From: Rhodocyclus purpureus
GTDB taxonomy: Bacteria; Pseudomonadota; Gammaproteobacteria; Burkholderiales; Rhodocyclaceae
Length of the DNA: 64,000 nucleotides
Assembly (NCBI RefSeq): GCF_016653115.1
Contig: NZ_NHRX01000067.1
Location: 140,225 to 204,224, forward strand
Direction of reading: 5' to 3'
Shown here one piece after another: positions 54,712-62,866 of this stretch (the stretch's first letter is position 1; every line of letters starts with the position of its first letter). The notes beneath the pieces were generated by a model. That model did not search any database. It saw only the letters and a program-made list of their open reading frames with translations, and was not told where the DNA came from. The position numbers were made by a program, and so were the translations under genes.

Positions 54712-57412
54712 ATTCCGCCTCCGGAGATTTGGTACGGCGCTCGATGCGGCGCTTCGGGTCGATGAACGTCCGTCCCCCGATGCGCTGAACGAAATCAATG
54801 TTCGACGCTGACGGCGATGGCAGGGTCGACGCCATTACTGGGCAGAAACCGTTCTTTTCCGCCATGGACAGGATCGCATGCAAATTCGCAGCATCAATCT
54901 GGTGAGCCTCGTCGAAGAAGAACGGAAGCATGAACGCCTTGTTCTTGCGCATCATGGCCCGGATCAGGACGATGTTGAACAGAATCTTGATCGTCAGTGT
55001 GGTGCCATTGGACTCGATGGTGCTGATGTCGTCGTAACGCTTGGTTTCCCCTCTGTCGGTGACAATGCTGAAACGCACGCCAAACCAATCAGACAAGCGA
55101 AGCACGCGCGTCGCTTTGATCGTTTGGTCGATCATGCGAATGGCTTCATCCGTCTTCGCGGGGTCCTCCAGGAGGTCTCCTCGAGCGGCCAGTTGCCGAT
55201 AGTGCCTTGTCGTCTCGGTGTTCTCGTAGACTTCGAGGGTCATCTTGCTCAGGTTCGAGACGGCTACGCCGGCGATCTCGCGGTTGAACCGATCGATACA
55301 TCCCCGGAGACCGTCGAATCCGTGGCACATGTTGTTGAACGATGCGCGCATCCCGTTAACGACATCGCCAAGCAGCCGATGGAATGAACGATCATGTTCA
55401 GGCAGGGAGTCGATCGCTTCGATCATGGCGTCGATTCGTTGGTCAGGGGTAGAGCCTTCAAACCCGTCCTGGGTGACGACCTCGGCGTTCCCGAGAATCT
55501 GGAGCATTTTTGCTTCAGCCTCGGTGTATCGCACGAATAGCGCAGCATACTGCGAATGCAATTGTTTCGCGTCGCAGTCCTGCCATTCCGGATCGGGAAC
55601 GCCAACCGGCCACGCAGGATCCGGCGGTGTGGGCCGCATGCCATCGAGTGCGTGTTGACGTTCTCTGTACCCGTTGTTCGCGCTCTGCAGGGCGCTGCGC
55701 AATTCGACGCGTTTTTTTGCCGCCTCGGTAATCTTGTGGCGACTGGTTGCATTGTCTGTTTGCCTCTGCGTAACCCCAGCGAGTTCCTTCTTTTTGCCCG
55801 GCTCGAGTTCGGCGTTCGCAGTCCAATCTGCATAACGTCGAGCCTTCGCTTTGGCAGCGTCCAGTTCTTTCTGCAAGTCAGATCGCCGTGACTTCAGCGC
55901 CGCCATATTGCGTGCCGCCTCGAGGTCGTCTGCGATCTTCGCCACCCGCTGCTGAAGACTCTCGATTTCGGCGTTCAGCGTTGCGATATCGACCACGGCA
56001 GCGCCGCCGCTGTCGGGAAGCTGATCGAGGAAGATGGTAGCGCCGGCGGCTTGCAGTTGCCCGATGTCGACATGGCCATGAACAGCCTTCAGGGTTGCCA
56101 CAAGAAGTGCTTCATCGGCGATTTCGACAACGCCGGGCTCAACTGGCAGACGCAGGATTGCGGGGTTGAATATGCGCGCAAGATCCGTGATGGCCTCGTG
56201 CCCGAGGCGTTCGAGCAACCGGGTGCCAACGAGCGACGCATGCTTGTCACGTTGTTGCGTGGTCAGCAAAAGCTTGCGCTGCGCCTCGATCAGTTGCCGC
56301 TCGATCACGGTCGGGTCACCGGCATTCACGATTTTCCCCGTGAGAACGTCGATCTCCTCGGCGAGGCTCGCGGCCTGTTGCTCTGCGAGCTTCGGGAGGT
56401 AATCACGCAAGGCAAGCGTTTCGGTGGCGAAGGCCGAAATCCAGTCGCCCACACGCGTCAATTCGCGAACGATCTGGGTGTTTTCCGCCTCCAGTCGCAG
56501 CATCTCTTGCCGTTCGTTTTCGTCCTCAGCCTCCAATGCCTGCAGCCGCTTCTGATCGTTGGCCTTGGCGGTTTCGAGGTCATTTTGTTCTCGGGCCTTC
56601 GTCGCCACCAGCGTTGCATAGAGGGCTGGCAGGTTGCGCCGGGCATTGTCGCGCTTGTTTCGTTCGTTCTTGAGCGACCCCGCCATCTCCCCAACTTTGC
56701 GCAGGTTGGCCAGCTTGGCGCGTTCCGCGGTGAGCGTCGAGAGCAGGTCGGCATATTCCCGGTAAAGGTCGATTTCGGCCGTGGGAATTTCATGCCTGTA
56801 GGTATTGAGGAGGGTGCCTTTCACGTCGTCTTGTGACAGGTGCTTCAGGCGCAGCAGGTTCTTCAGCAAGAAGGCGAAATCGCTGTAACGACTTGGGTTT
56901 TGAAGTGGCACGATCCCCATGTTCAAGGCCGGCACAGAAAAATCGCCGACCAGCGCAGCGCGCAACTCATTGGGTTCGAGGAGTCTGAAATCCCGGTCCG
57001 ACAACCGCGCCTTGACCTCGGCAAATGGGCGCAGTCGCCCATCCTCGGACATGAAATCCTCAGAGCGATACGAACCGACGAAAGCGAAGCGCTCGACGTG
57101 GAAATTGCCTACCTGCCCTCGTCCGCGCAACCCCACTGTAACGAAGTTGCCGCTGGCCGTTGCAACCTCGAAGATCACGGTGCTGGCGTCGCTGCCGAAG
57201 TAGTAGCGCCGCGTTTCTTCCCAGTGATGGTCGCCGAAACGCATCTCGTTGAACGACGGGATATACAGGAAATTAAGCGTCGAGATCAGAGATGTTTTCC
57301 CGACATTATTTGGCCCCACCAGCAGCGTAGAAGAGCCCAGCACTATCTCTGCGTACTCGAAGTTGCCGGCGCGCATCAGGATGAGGCGCCGCGGTCCGGG
57401 TGTGATCAGCAT
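54695..57412 (-). CDS. jetC: Wadjet JetC / MksB-like SMC ATPase
   Basis: SMC-like motor of the accessory condensin. The 905-residue protein has a Walker A LLVGPNNVGKTS near residue 32, a long alternating charged coiled coil (about 200-420 and 500-640), a signature-like segment STIESNGTTLTIKILFN near 790, a Walker B MLPFFFDEAHQIDAAN near 830 and a following ASTLPSPS segment. This is the MukB/MksB/JetC layout rather than that of chromosomal Smc, which is separately encoded at 11669. It is shorter than type I JetC as I recall (about 1100). The start overlaps jetB by 7 bases. Confidence 0.88.
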   Translation of the reverse strand: MLITPGPRRLILMRAGNFEYAEIVLGSSTLLVGPNNVGKTSLISTLNFLYIPSFNEMRFGDHHWEETRRYYFGSDASTVIFEVATASGNFVTVGLRGRGQVGNFHVERFAFVGSYRSEDFMSEDGRLRPFAEVKARLSDRDFRLLEPNELRAALVGDFSVPALNMGIVPLQNPSRYSDFAFLLKNLLRLKHLSQDDVKGTLLNTYRHEIPTAEIDLYREYADLLSTLTAERAKLANLRKVGEMAGSLKNERNKRDNARRNLPALYATLVATKAREQNDLETAKANDQKRLQALEAEDENERQEMLRLEAENTQIVRELTRVGDWISAFATETLALRDYLPKLAEQQAASLAEEIDVLTGKIVNAGDPTVIERQLIEAQRKLLLTTQQRDKHASLVGTRLLERLGHEAITDLARIFNPAILRLPVEPGVVEIADEALLVATLKAVHGHVDIGQLQAAGATIFLDQLPDSGGAAVVDIATLNAEIESLQQRVAKIADDLEAARNMAALKSRRSDLQKELDAAKAKARRYADWTANAELEPGKKKELAGVTQRQTDNATSRHKITEAAKKRVELRSALQSANNGYRERQHALDGMRPTPPDPAWPVGVPDPEWQDCDAKQLHSQYAALFVRYTEAEAKMLQILGNAEVVTQDGFEGSTPDQRIDAMIEAIDSLPEHDRSFHRLLGDVVNGMRASFNNMCHGFDGLRGCIDRFNREIAGVAVSNLSKMTLEVYENTETTRHYRQLAARGDLLEDPAKTDEAIRMIDQTIKATRVLRLSDWFGVRFSIVTDRGETKRYDDISTIESNGTTLTIKILFNIVLIRAMMRKNKAFMLPFFFDEAHQIDAANLHAILSMAEKNGFCPVMASTLPSPSASNIDFVQRIGGRTFIDPKRRIERRTKSPEAEFANAS

Positions 57413-57951
57413 GCCGCCTCCGCGACTGGTGTCTTTGTGGTTTCGGACGTTGGAGCCTCCTGCCGGCAGGCATCGACAATCCGATGAATAGGGGGCAGAA
57501 AGCGAAAGCCGTTGTTCAACTGCACCACGAAGCCAAAGTTCTCGAGGGTGCGCACAATGTCGCTCAAGTCGCCCTGGTTCGTTACTTCAACATGGGCCAT
57601 GTACCCGCGATAGCGTTCGCTGCTGAGATGGGGAAGTGCATCAACGAACAGTTCCTTCCCGGACAGCAACTCGGAGATGCTTGCTCCGGCGTCGGCGGCC
57701 GCGTCGATCAATATGTACACGAACAGGGCAAGGCGCTGGACCCGGTCCGCAAGCCCGCGGTTGGACCCTTCGAAGTAGTAAAAGGCTCTGGCGTCCTGGA
57801 CCAGCTTGAAGCCGAGGGCCGCAAATATCTGAACGTAGTCGTCGGGACGCTGCTGCAACGCAATGAACAGTTCGCCATCATGTGCAGATAGGTGCCTTCC
57901 CCGCGATAACTCGCGGAAGAGCGGTTCGAGTTTGTCAGGGAGGTCAAGCAC
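57406..57951 (-). CDS. jetB: Wadjet JetB / MksE-like KITE subunit
   Basis: A 181-residue protein with the winged-helix MukE/MksE (DUF4194-like) pattern: HLSAHDGELFIALQQRPDDY near the start, YYFEGSNRGLADRVQRLALF near 58 and a C-terminal wing, VEVTNQGDLSDIVRTLENFG. KITE subunits bind the kleisin and bridge it to the ATPase heads. The GTG start lies inside the end of jetA (8-base overlap) and the stop overlaps jetC. Assignment depends on position between a kleisin-like and an SMC-like gene as well as on sequence. Confidence 0.8.
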   Translation of the reverse strand: MLDLPDKLEPLFRELSRGRHLSAHDGELFIALQQRPDDYVQIFAALGFKLVQDARAFYYFEGSNRGLADRVQRLALFVYILIDAAADAGASISELLSGKELFVDALPHLSSERYRGYMAHVEVTNQGDLSDIVRTLENFGFVVQLNNGFRFLPPIHRIVDACRQEAPTSETTKTPVAEAAC

Positions 57952-59185
57952 GGGCGATCCTTATCGGAAAGTAGGAATAGTCGGCGTCGGCGGTTTCCAG
58001 CAGTGCGCGGCTATCCCCTATGGACACGGCAAAATCAGGATGAGCGCCCAGATGCATCATCCCGTGGAGGCGCTGTTGCTCCGGGAAATCTGGGTAGCAG
58101 GCAAATAGCCATTGCAGCAGATCGGGCTGCTGTCCAGCTGCACGCAGTTCCAAAGCGGCTTGCTCGAAATCTAGAACCTTCATCGAGGGGTCGGTTCTGC
58201 CGGCAGCCTCATCCATCCTGATCGGACCCGGATCAGGTCTGTTTGCATGTTCCGCTACGCCGGCGAGGTAGTCGGTGAGCACATACGCGGAAAACAGGCC
58301 ATCGGGCCGCCAACGGGCAATCGGCAGCTGCGCAACCACTTCGTCCAGTGCCCGAACGCCTTCACGTCCGACTCGCTCGAGCGTTGTACTCACCGATGCC
58401 GCCAGAGCGTGGTCACGCCGGATCTGCTTAAACAGGGGGGTCACTTCGCGCAGGCATGAATGGAAATCTGTCCACGCAACGTCCTTGAGCTTTCTGACTG
58501 AAGCGATAATCCGCGTAGCGATTTCCGGAACGTATGGATTGTTCGACATGCGTTCACGCGCACCGCGTGCTACGGCGATGAGTTCGGCAGCGCGCTGCTC
58601 CATCGCTCCACCGACGTCGACCAAGGCTCCAAGCGGGGTCAGGTGACGCTCCTGTAACTGGGTGATGAAAAGATAGCGTTCGCGCAGCGAGCGATTATCC
58701 TGCCTGCTTTTGATGCGCATGATTTCGTGCAGGACGGCTTGGTGGTTCTGCTGCGACAGCGCCCGCGCAGCGTCAAGCCCCTGCTTTAGCCCAGTACCGG
58801 CGATGCGCACAAGATCGACGTCTTCCTGCTCCACCGCTTGCCGGAAGTCTTCGGTCAGGTGTGCGATCTCATCGATCAGCGGGGTAAGCTGCCCGGGCGC
58901 CGCCAGGCGCTGACGCATGGTCAGGTGGCGCAAAAACTCGCCAACGATATGCGGGACTTCCCATTCGAACCCAGACTCGTCCGTCGCATCCAGTAATCCG
59001 TACTCGCTCAGCAACTTGATGGCTAGCTCGATCGGGCGGGTGTCATCCGGCTTGTACTTCTGTTGCAGGGATCGCAAGTCCGACAGCATCAGCGGATCAT
59101 TCCTGCCGGCCATGTCCGCAAGCATCGGGAAATACTCTGCGGCGAGCTGCAGTGTACGAAAGGGGTTGGTGGTTACGGTGTCCAA
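57944..59185 (-). CDS. jetA: Wadjet JetA / MksF-like kleisin subunit
   Basis: First gene of the operon. The 413-residue, mostly helical protein begins NPFRTLQLAAEYFPMLADMA and has an N-terminal winged-helix-like region, a long helical middle (about 95-215) and a C-terminal domain ending in a beta-rich segment (DADYSYFPIRIA), as in MukF/MksF/DUF3375 kleisins. Kleisins close the SMC ring. The only fitting start is a TTG at 59185 with a weak ribosome-binding site; the next Met is about 20 codons in. It is shorter than type I JetA as I recall (about 480). Confidence 0.78.
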   Translation of the reverse strand: MDTVTTNPFRTLQLAAEYFPMLADMAGRNDPLMLSDLRSLQQKYKPDDTRPIELAIKLLSEYGLLDATDESGFEWEVPHIVGEFLRHLTMRQRLAAPGQLTPLIDEIAHLTEDFRQAVEQEDVDLVRIAGTGLKQGLDAARALSQQNHQAVLHEIMRIKSRQDNRSLRERYLFITQLQERHLTPLGALVDVGGAMEQRAAELIAVARGARERMSNNPYVPEIATRIIASVRKLKDVAWTDFHSCLREVTPLFKQIRRDHALAASVSTTLERVGREGVRALDEVVAQLPIARWRPDGLFSAYVLTDYLAGVAEHANRPDPGPIRMDEAAGRTDPSMKVLDFEQAALELRAAGQQPDLLQWLFACYPDFPEQQRLHGMMHLGAHPDFAVSIGDSRALLETADADYSYFPIRIARA

Positions 59186-59258
59186 AACAGTCTCACGTCA
59201 GTGCATCGATCTTCTCGGGCGCTCTGGTAGCAGCAGTGGCGGCACAGCAAAAAGGCTT

Positions 59259-59552
59259 TCATGGTAGCAGCAGGGACGCCACAATCGGCGCGACTGCTGT
59301 TGCGACGGCGCCCCATAAGAGAATAATCGCCACCGCCGCTATTTTATATTGCTCGGCGCACGATCAGCCTCTCGGCATTTTTCGGACGATCAGCAGCATC
59401 TTCCCGACCCGCAATGCGTCGAGCGCCAGCAGCAGCCAAAACGCGGCACTCCTGCTGCGGACCCACTCGATGGCGGGCCAGATTGCACTACTGGCGGACC
59501 ACTGGGGGAACGACACGAATCGTTGCATTGATTGCCGAACGATGCGGCCCAC
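59259..59552 (-). pseudogene. possible broken small membrane protein
   Basis: A 98-codon minus-strand frame interrupted by one in-frame TGA at 59364-59366. Each part contains one hydrophobic stretch: SAAFWLLLALDAL before the stop and AAVAIILLWGAVATAVAPIV after it. A two-helix membrane protein split by a nonsense change would look like this, but no family is recognised. Confidence 0.25.
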
Positions 59553-59623
59553 CGTCAGTGGGCACTGAACTATTCCGCTGTTGCTCTACAGCTGTAGACT
59601 GCTGGTCGCGTGGGTCGCCACGA

Positions 59624-59791
59624 TCACGGCATTGTGCTCCTGATAGCCGGAAGCAATCTTCGCAGGAGCGGATGCCAGGTGGCGACACTGATCTGTGGGA
59701 ACGGCAGCCCGTGGCCTCTACTCCTGGCCTTGCTCTGCATTCGTTCAACGAACGTGTCATTACCGTGATAGATCTGCTGGCCCAACGGTAC
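59624..59791 (-). pseudogene. C-terminal fragment resembling a Y1 (IS200/REP-associated) transposase
   Basis: The minus-strand frame contains LGQQIYHGNDTFVERMQSKA, which resembles the C-terminal part of REP-associated Y1 transposases as I recall them. It lacks the catalytic HUH and Tyr segments and stops soon after. The identification is from memory of the family pattern and is tentative. Confidence 0.35.
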
Positions 59792-59847
59792 TGAACAATG
59801 CGAGACCTGACCCCCATGTGCTTTTTTCACGGTAAGGTCCCCAGAAT

Positions 59848-61173
59848 TCAGAGCCGCCTGGCCGAGGCATTCAGGCCATTGGCGACGGCTGCGAAGACAT
59901 CCTCGGGGAAATCCGCTGGCAGCACTCGACTCACTGCTTCCAGCACGCTCGGGACACGCGAAATCAGTGTGTCGATGAGGGAATTCATGTCGGCGCCGAG
60001 ACCACATCGCTGCGCCATCTCGATGAAATGACGTCGCTGGATGTCGCGCAGCCGGTAGTGGCGGTTCTTGCCGCGCACGGCCATGGCCAGGCGGAGCTTC
60101 TCGTAGTCGAGGTGATTCGCGCCCGTTCCGGTGACTGGCCAGGCGGACAACACGTCGTAGAGGGGCGTCAGGCGGTAACGCCCGCCAGAGTGCACGAAGA
60201 GCGAGAAGTTCTTCGCGTGACCATCCGTCGCGGCGAGCATCCAGAAGAGTAGTTGCGCCTGCAATAGCGTCTGCAGGTCGGCCTCGCGCGTCTCCGAGTT
60301 GTGCAGGATGCGGGCGATGTCCACCAGTCCGGGACCGCCATCGGCTTCGTACTTGGCCCGAGGGGGCGTGCCGGTGGCCTGGCAGAAGTCTTCCTGGGGT
60401 AGGCGCAGCCAGTAGTCCCCGGAACTCGCCAGCCGGCGGTCGAAGCGTTCGACGACCAGCACCTTCTGGTCCCCGAAGTGCTGAATCTCGCACGCGGCGA
60501 CCGGTAGACCGAAGCCAGCCAGGATCCGGGCGCAGAGCCACTCGTTCTCGACGGAGGTGCGCATGTCCGCCTGACGGTTGCCGACCAGGCCGAGCGGCAG
60601 CTTGAAGATGTGGGTCGTCGGCGTGGCCCGCAAGGGGCGGCACCAGCGTCCTTCATGCCAGGTCAGCGCGGTCTTCTCCTGGGCTCCGGCGATGGAGATG
60701 CGAAAGTCGTCGTCGGCGCTGGTCTGGCCAAGCGCGGTGCCCGGGGCAACCGTGCTTTTCAGGATGCGTGCCACGCCGGCTTCGTCGAGCGGCTCCACCT
60801 CGATGCGGAACACGTTGTCGGGTTCGACGTCATCGGCCAGGAGCTGCACGGCGCCCACGCAGTCCCGACCGATGGCCTGGAGGAGGTCGAAGGCACCGGT
60901 ACTTTCGGTGCGGAAGCGTGACTGCAGGCGCGCGCGGATGCGGCCGCTGTCCGGCAGCAGGTTGTCGAAGTAGTTGCCGACGAGTTCGCCACGCAGAGGC
61001 AGATTGTCGAGCGTGAAGGGCAGGGAGAGGGACAGGGGGCGGCCTTCGGGCGACGCCATCCAGCCCGGTTCGTACTGAAACTCGGTCGCTCCCCGCGCTG
61101 GCAGGCGCCACTGGCCAACCCGCTTGCCGTTGGTCCAGACAGTCAGGGAGCGTGCGTGGGAAGGGCGGCCCAT
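59848..61173 (-). CDS. hipA: HipA family serine/threonine kinase toxin
   Basis: Toxin of a type II toxin-antitoxin pair; E. coli HipA phosphorylates glutamyl-tRNA synthetase and induces growth arrest. The protein of about 441 residues follows E. coli HipA along its whole length: LSLSLPFTLDN and FDNLLPDSGRIR in the N-terminal domain, the regulatory P-loop DFRISIAGAQEKTAL near residue 160, VERFDRRLAS near 245, LRLPQEDFCQATG, the catalytic ATDGHAKNFSLF near 318 and LTPLYDVLSAWP near 340. Active-site residues appear intact. ATG 61173 is used; a GTG at 61182 overlaps the hipB stop and is possible. Confidence 0.95.
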   Translation of the reverse strand: MGRPSHARSLTVWTNGKRVGQWRLPARGATEFQYEPGWMASPEGRPLSLSLPFTLDNLPLRGELVGNYFDNLLPDSGRIRARLQSRFRTESTGAFDLLQAIGRDCVGAVQLLADDVEPDNVFRIEVEPLDEAGVARILKSTVAPGTALGQTSADDDFRISIAGAQEKTALTWHEGRWCRPLRATPTTHIFKLPLGLVGNRQADMRTSVENEWLCARILAGFGLPVAACEIQHFGDQKVLVVERFDRRLASSGDYWLRLPQEDFCQATGTPPRAKYEADGGPGLVDIARILHNSETREADLQTLLQAQLLFWMLAATDGHAKNFSLFVHSGGRYRLTPLYDVLSAWPVTGTGANHLDYEKLRLAMAVRGKNRHYRLRDIQRRHFIEMAQRCGLGADMNSLIDTLISRVPSVLEAVSRVLPADFPEDVFAAVANGLNASARRL

Positions 61174-61175
61174 GG

Positions 61176-61415
61176 CTACCACTCGCTTTCGGAGGAGGGG
61201 GACGTCTTCTCCTGCAGCACCAGTTCCAGTCCGAGCAGGCTCGCCAGCGCGAGCAGGCGGTCGAGGTTGAGGCGATCGGGGTTCGCTTCAAGCTCCGACA
61301 GACGGTTCTGGCTGAGACCGAGGCGCGCGGCGACGGCAGCCTGGGACAGACGCAGTGCCTTTCGTCGAGTGACGAGAATCTGGCCGGCCTGCTGGGGCGA
61401 GTTGAGCTTGAGCAT
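61176..61415 (-). CDS. hipB: HipB-like antitoxin, XRE family helix-turn-helix
   Basis: A 79-residue Cro/C1-type HTH protein: VTRRKALRLSQAAVAARLGL followed by SQNRLSELEANP. It lies immediately upstream of hipA and should both neutralise HipA and repress the operon. The tail (EKTSPSSESEW) is short and Ser-rich, ending in Trp as HipB C-terminal tails often do. TATCG/CGATA repeats stand directly upstream as candidate operators. Confidence 0.93.
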   Translation of the reverse strand: MLKLNSPQQAGQILVTRRKALRLSQAAVAARLGLSQNRLSELEANPDRLNLDRLLALASLLGLELVLQEKTSPSSESEW

Positions 61416-61434
61416 GAATTTAGATCGGAAATGT

Positions 61435-61490
61435 CGATAAAAAGACGATATCGTTTTTTTCGATAAATGTTAAATATCGGATTTAACGAT
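61435..61490. promoter_or_regulatory. candidate hipBA operator/promoter region
   Basis: An AT-rich segment with repeated TATCG/CGATA half-sites: CGATA 61435-61439, the perfect palindrome ACGATATCGT 61445-61454, CGATA 61461-61465 and TATCG 61475-61479. TATCG and CGATA at 61449-61465 form a pair with a 7-base spacer, reminiscent of the TATCC-N8-GGATA sites of E. coli HipB. Confidence 0.6.
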
Positions 61491-61512
61491 TATGTTATGG
61501 TGAGCCCTCCTC

Positions 61513-61569
61513 GAGCGATCGTCAAGCGTCATCGAATTACGGGGACGCTATATTTAATTCCGATCGCTC
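61513..61569. repeat. nested inverted repeat resembling transposase-flanking hairpins
   Basis: Outer arms GAGCGATCG (61513-61521) and CGATCGCTC (61561-61569) are perfect inverted repeats 39 bases apart. Inside is a second pair, GAATTA/TAATTC (61534-61560), around CGGGGACGCTATAT. The inner sequence resembles intergenic repeats that I associate with Y1 transposase genes; no transposase gene is adjacent. Confidence 0.4.
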
Positions 61570-61698
61570 GCTCAGAGTTCCGGGTGAGTCCACTCGCTTC
61601 CATTCATTTGATGCGCTTGCTGCATTTAGTGCACTTGCTGTGCTATCCTGTGTTTGGCTGGGTGTCGATGCCCTAGCTCACCAAGACCGGAGAAAGAC

Positions 61699-62169
61699 AT
61701 GCGTACGATTGATCGTGTTCGGGAGGTTTCACCTCCGCCGCTGAACGCCAAGGACAAGGAGATGGTCCGGGTTGCCCAGCGTTGCATCATGGCTTCCCTG
61801 GACCATTCTCGTGCTGCCGCCATCACGCTGACTACCGACACGGGTGAGCACCCCACGGTCGAGGTTCCTCCTGCCGCCCTCAAGCTGATCGGTCAACTGC
61901 TGGGGGCCATGAGCGAAGGACGCCCCATCGTTTTGATGCCGACCGAGCAGGAGTTCACGACGGTCGAAGCGGCTAATTTTTTGAATGTCTCCCGCCCGTT
62001 TGTGATCAAGGAGATGGAAGCCGGTCGGCTACCTCATCGAAAGGTAGGCTCGCATCGTCGCATCGCCTTGGAGGACTTGCTGGCCTACGCAGAGAAAATG
62101 CGAGCACAGCAAGCCAGTGCCCTGGAGCGACTGGCCGATAATGCTCGAGAGTTGGGGTTGGATTACTGA
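61699..62169 (+). CDS. antitoxin-like protein with excisionase-type HTH
   Basis: A 156-residue protein. The N-terminal half is unrecognised; the C-terminal half (about 95-150) has the excisionase/MerR-like HTH pattern TTVEAANFLNVSRPFVIKEM, then GRLPHRKVGSHRRIALEDLL. A GGAG 6 bases before the ATG at 61699 sets the start. The stop overlaps the next start by one base (TGATG), and the partner encodes a PIN domain. HTH/PIN pairs of this kind are known toxin-antitoxin modules, so this is probably the antitoxin and autoregulator. Confidence 0.85.
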   Translation: MRTIDRVREVSPPPLNAKDKEMVRVAQRCIMASLDHSRAAAITLTTDTGEHPTVEVPPAALKLIGQLLGAMSEGRPIVLMPTEQEFTTVEAANFLNVSRPFVIKEMEAGRLPHRKVGSHRRIALEDLLAYAEKMRAQQASALERLADNARELGLDY

Positions 62170-62750
62170 TGGCCGGGCACGCCCGCTACACGGCGCTGTT
62201 GGATGCCTGCGTCTTGTATCCGCTGGCGATGACAGATGCGCTGATGAGCTTGGCCACGGCTGGATTTTTCGCGGCCAAGTGGACAACCAGGATTGAAGAC
62301 GAGTGGATACGCTCACTCGAAAAACAGCGCCCAGACCTGGTGGGGAAACTCGGTGTAAGGCGCGACTGCATGCGGGATGCCATCCCGGACTGGGAAGTGC
62401 CGGAGTCGGCTTGGTCTTCACTCGTGCGCGGGATTGAGCTGCCAGATCCCAACGATGTTCATGTGTTGGCAGCCGCCATTGCCGGGCACGCCGATTGTAT
62501 CGTCACCTCCAACTTGAAGGACTTTCCGGACGCAGTCCTGCTGGAGTATGGCATCGAGGCCATCGACCCTGATACCTTCATCATCAACCAGTGGGACCTT
62601 GATCCCGTGAATGCCATTGCGGCGTTCAAGCGAATGCGTGCTCGGCGCAAGAAGCCTCAATCCAGTGCCGAAGATTTTGCTTACGCGTTGGAGTTGGGCG
62701 GTTTGCCAACGACCGCTGAAAGGCTTAGGTTGGCCGCCGAATTGATTTGA
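62169..62750 (+). CDS. PIN domain ribonuclease, toxin of an HTH/PIN pair
   Basis: A 193-residue VapC-like protein. The acidic PIN residues are present: Asp12 in LLDACVLYP, Glu45 in RIEDEWIR, Asp96 in PNDVHVLAAAI and Asp118 in SNLKDFP. PIN toxins cleave tRNA or mRNA in a metal-dependent way. The C-terminal 60 residues (after INQWDLDP) extend beyond the minimal PIN fold. The start overlaps the HTH gene by one base, so the two are co-translated. Confidence 0.87.
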   Translation: MAGHARYTALLDACVLYPLAMTDALMSLATAGFFAAKWTTRIEDEWIRSLEKQRPDLVGKLGVRRDCMRDAIPDWEVPESAWSSLVRGIELPDPNDVHVLAAAIAGHADCIVTSNLKDFPDAVLLEYGIEAIDPDTFIINQWDLDPVNAIAAFKRMRARRKKPQSSAEDFAYALELGGLPTTAERLRLAAELI

Positions 62751-62866
62751 TACGGTGCCATGTTGCATGCGCACGACCGAGAGGTTTTCCCCAATTCTGG
62801 GGACTTTAGGCTTGATTCGGACGCTTGCTCGTGACGGTGGGCAGGTGCAAGCCTCGCCGGCCACTA

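Larger units (their letters stand above)
59186..59847. other. 662-base region of gene remnants between jetA and hipA
   Basis: No intact gene is supported. The leftward jet promoter must lie at its left end, but no clear -35/-10 pair was found. On the minus strand there is a broken small membrane-protein-like frame (59259-59552) and a transposase-like fragment (59624-59791). Near 59797-59815 the motif AATGCGAGACCTGACCCC resembles sequences I associate with REP-type transposase genes. The region reads as an insertion scar. Confidence 0.45.

Noticed and set aside
54712..54798. An ATG start for JetD at 54798
   Set aside because: It would overlap jetC by 104 bases and adds a Ser/Arg-rich stretch lacking domain character. 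The TTG at 54711 has a strong GGAGG.
59624..60643. A 339-codon minus-strand frame overlapping hipA
   Set aside because: Most of it lies out of frame within hipA and is Arg/Pro/Ala-rich. Only its last 55 codons, beyond hipA, resemble a transposase tail and are kept as a tentative remnant.
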